From: Mediterraneibacter butyricigenes
GTDB taxonomy: Bacteria > Bacillota > Clostridia > Lachnospirales > Lachnospiraceae
Direction of reading: 5' to 3'
Length of the DNA: 64,000 nucleotides
Assembly (NCBI RefSeq): GCF_003574295.1
Contig: NZ_BHGK01000001.1
Coordinates: 1,984,001-2,048,000 of the forward strand
The notes beneath the pieces are model-generated. The model was not told the origin of the DNA. It worked only from the letters and a program-made list of their open reading frames with translations, and searched no databases. Of this stretch, positions 63,810 to 64,000 are shown piece after piece. Position 1 is the stretch's first letter. Every line of letters begins with the position of its first letter. The translations under genes and the position numbers were made by a program.

Positions 63810-64000
63810 ATGAATTGCAAAGAAAAACTTTTGGAAGTCCGAGATATACACAAGGTATATACGAAAGAGGGTGTTCCTACAAAAGCTCTTAATGGCATTA
63901 CCTTTGATGTTCTTGATGGCGAATTTTTGGGGATCATGGGCGCAAGCGGATCAGGAAAAACGACCCTGCTAAATTGCATTGCTACGGTTATTAAACCGAC
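63810..64000 (+). CDS. ABC transporter ATP-binding protein, 5' part
   Basis: The first 64 residues of an ABC ATPase, cut by the window edge. LEVRDIHKVY and LNGITFDVLDGEF precede the Walker A GASGSGKTT. The form resembles MacB/BceA-type ATPases of lantibiotic or bacitracin resistance and lipoprotein export, but substrate cannot be set from this piece. AAAAGGTGATAAT precedes the ATG. A divergent XRE gene lies upstream. Confidence 0.88.
   Translation, partial: MNCKEKLLEVRDIHKVYTKEGVPTKALNGITFDVLDGEFLGIMGASGSGKTTLLNCIATVIKP

Larger units (their letters stand above)
32930..64000 (+). mobile_element. Tn1549-like integrative conjugative element, partial
   Basis: Gene content and order match the Tn1549-like family of Firmicute ICEs: MobC, relaxase, PcfB, VirD4, Maff2, VirB6, DUF4313-like, PrgI, VirB4 and a lysozyme/CHAP protein in sequence. 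Cargo and maintenance genes lie upstream (ParM-like, two methyltransferases, adhesin module, second metK). GC content rises relative to the AT-rich stretch before 32.7 kb. Neither end nor an integrase is in view; the left limit given is where the first recognised element gene begins and could lie further left. Confidence 0.85.

Overview
This window looks like a chromosome segment from a gut Firmicute of the family Lachnospiraceae (Blautia/Dorea/Mediterraneibacter-like; the genus cannot be fixed from sequence alone). Supporting signs are strong GGAGG ribosome sites, an F-type ATP synthase operon with a Na+-type c subunit, an S-box (SAM-I) riboswitch before metK, a birA-coaX-dusB run, and a Tn1549-like conjugative element with a VirD2/MobC-type mobilisation region.

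Layout. 1-20.8 kb is core chromosome, all on the + strand: the 3' end of a xylulokinase-type sugar kinase; the atp operon (two AtpI/AtpZ-type genes, then atpB-E-F-H-A-G-D-C); a small conserved gene, aroK and murA; a SAM-I riboswitch, a block of hairpin repeats and metK; a two-component system; an rRNA methyltransferase, NfeD and SPFH proteins; argF, birA, a small gene, coaX and dusB. 20.8-25.3 kb is a worn accessory patch: an SDR oxidoreductase, an EFR1-type ferredoxin, a CAAX-type protease, a membrane protein, and remains of a methyltransferase and an AIM24 family gene. 25.3-27.9 kb is core again but on the - strand (greA-lysS, driven by a consensus promoter), which suggests a rearrangement next to dusB. 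28.1-32.7 kb is AT-rich accessory DNA: a broken arsD, two unknown small genes, an XRE regulator and a large helicase with a C-terminal PD-(D/E)XK-like nuclease motif, a plausible defence gene.

From about 32.8 kb to the right edge lies a large piece of an integrative conjugative element (ICE). It has a ParM-like segregation gene and partner; a C5-cytosine DNA methyltransferase; an amidoligase; a 2,109-residue surface adhesin with a thioester-type domain, about 14 CnaB/SpaA repeats and an NPKTGD sorting signal; a gamma-glutamylcyclotransferase; a class B sortase; a second metK; a Toprim protein; a beta-order DNA methyltransferase; MobC and relaxase with a nearby candidate oriT; PcfB; an ArdC-like protein; the VirD4 coupling ATPase; a Maff2 protein; VirB6; PrgI; VirB4; and a lysozyme/CHAP wall hydrolase. 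The conjugation genes then stop at a terminator, followed by an XRE regulator and the start of an ABC transporter ATPase that runs off the window. No integrase or element end is visible.

How the parts fit. The ICE carries its transfer machine (relaxosome, coupling protein, type IV secretion channel, wall hydrolase), a segregation system, and host-defence evasion (two DNA methyltransferases, a private SAM synthetase, an ArdC-like protein). It also carries a four-gene surface module (amidoligase, giant adhesin, cyclotransferase, sortase), which is the most interesting unit in the window. Other points worth a second look are the two-carboxylate Na+ rotor motif in AtpE, hairpin repeats sharing the T-tracts of two terminators, several ICE genes whose natural start codon seems to be ATC, ATA or CTG, and a helicase-nuclease gene beside an XRE regulator.
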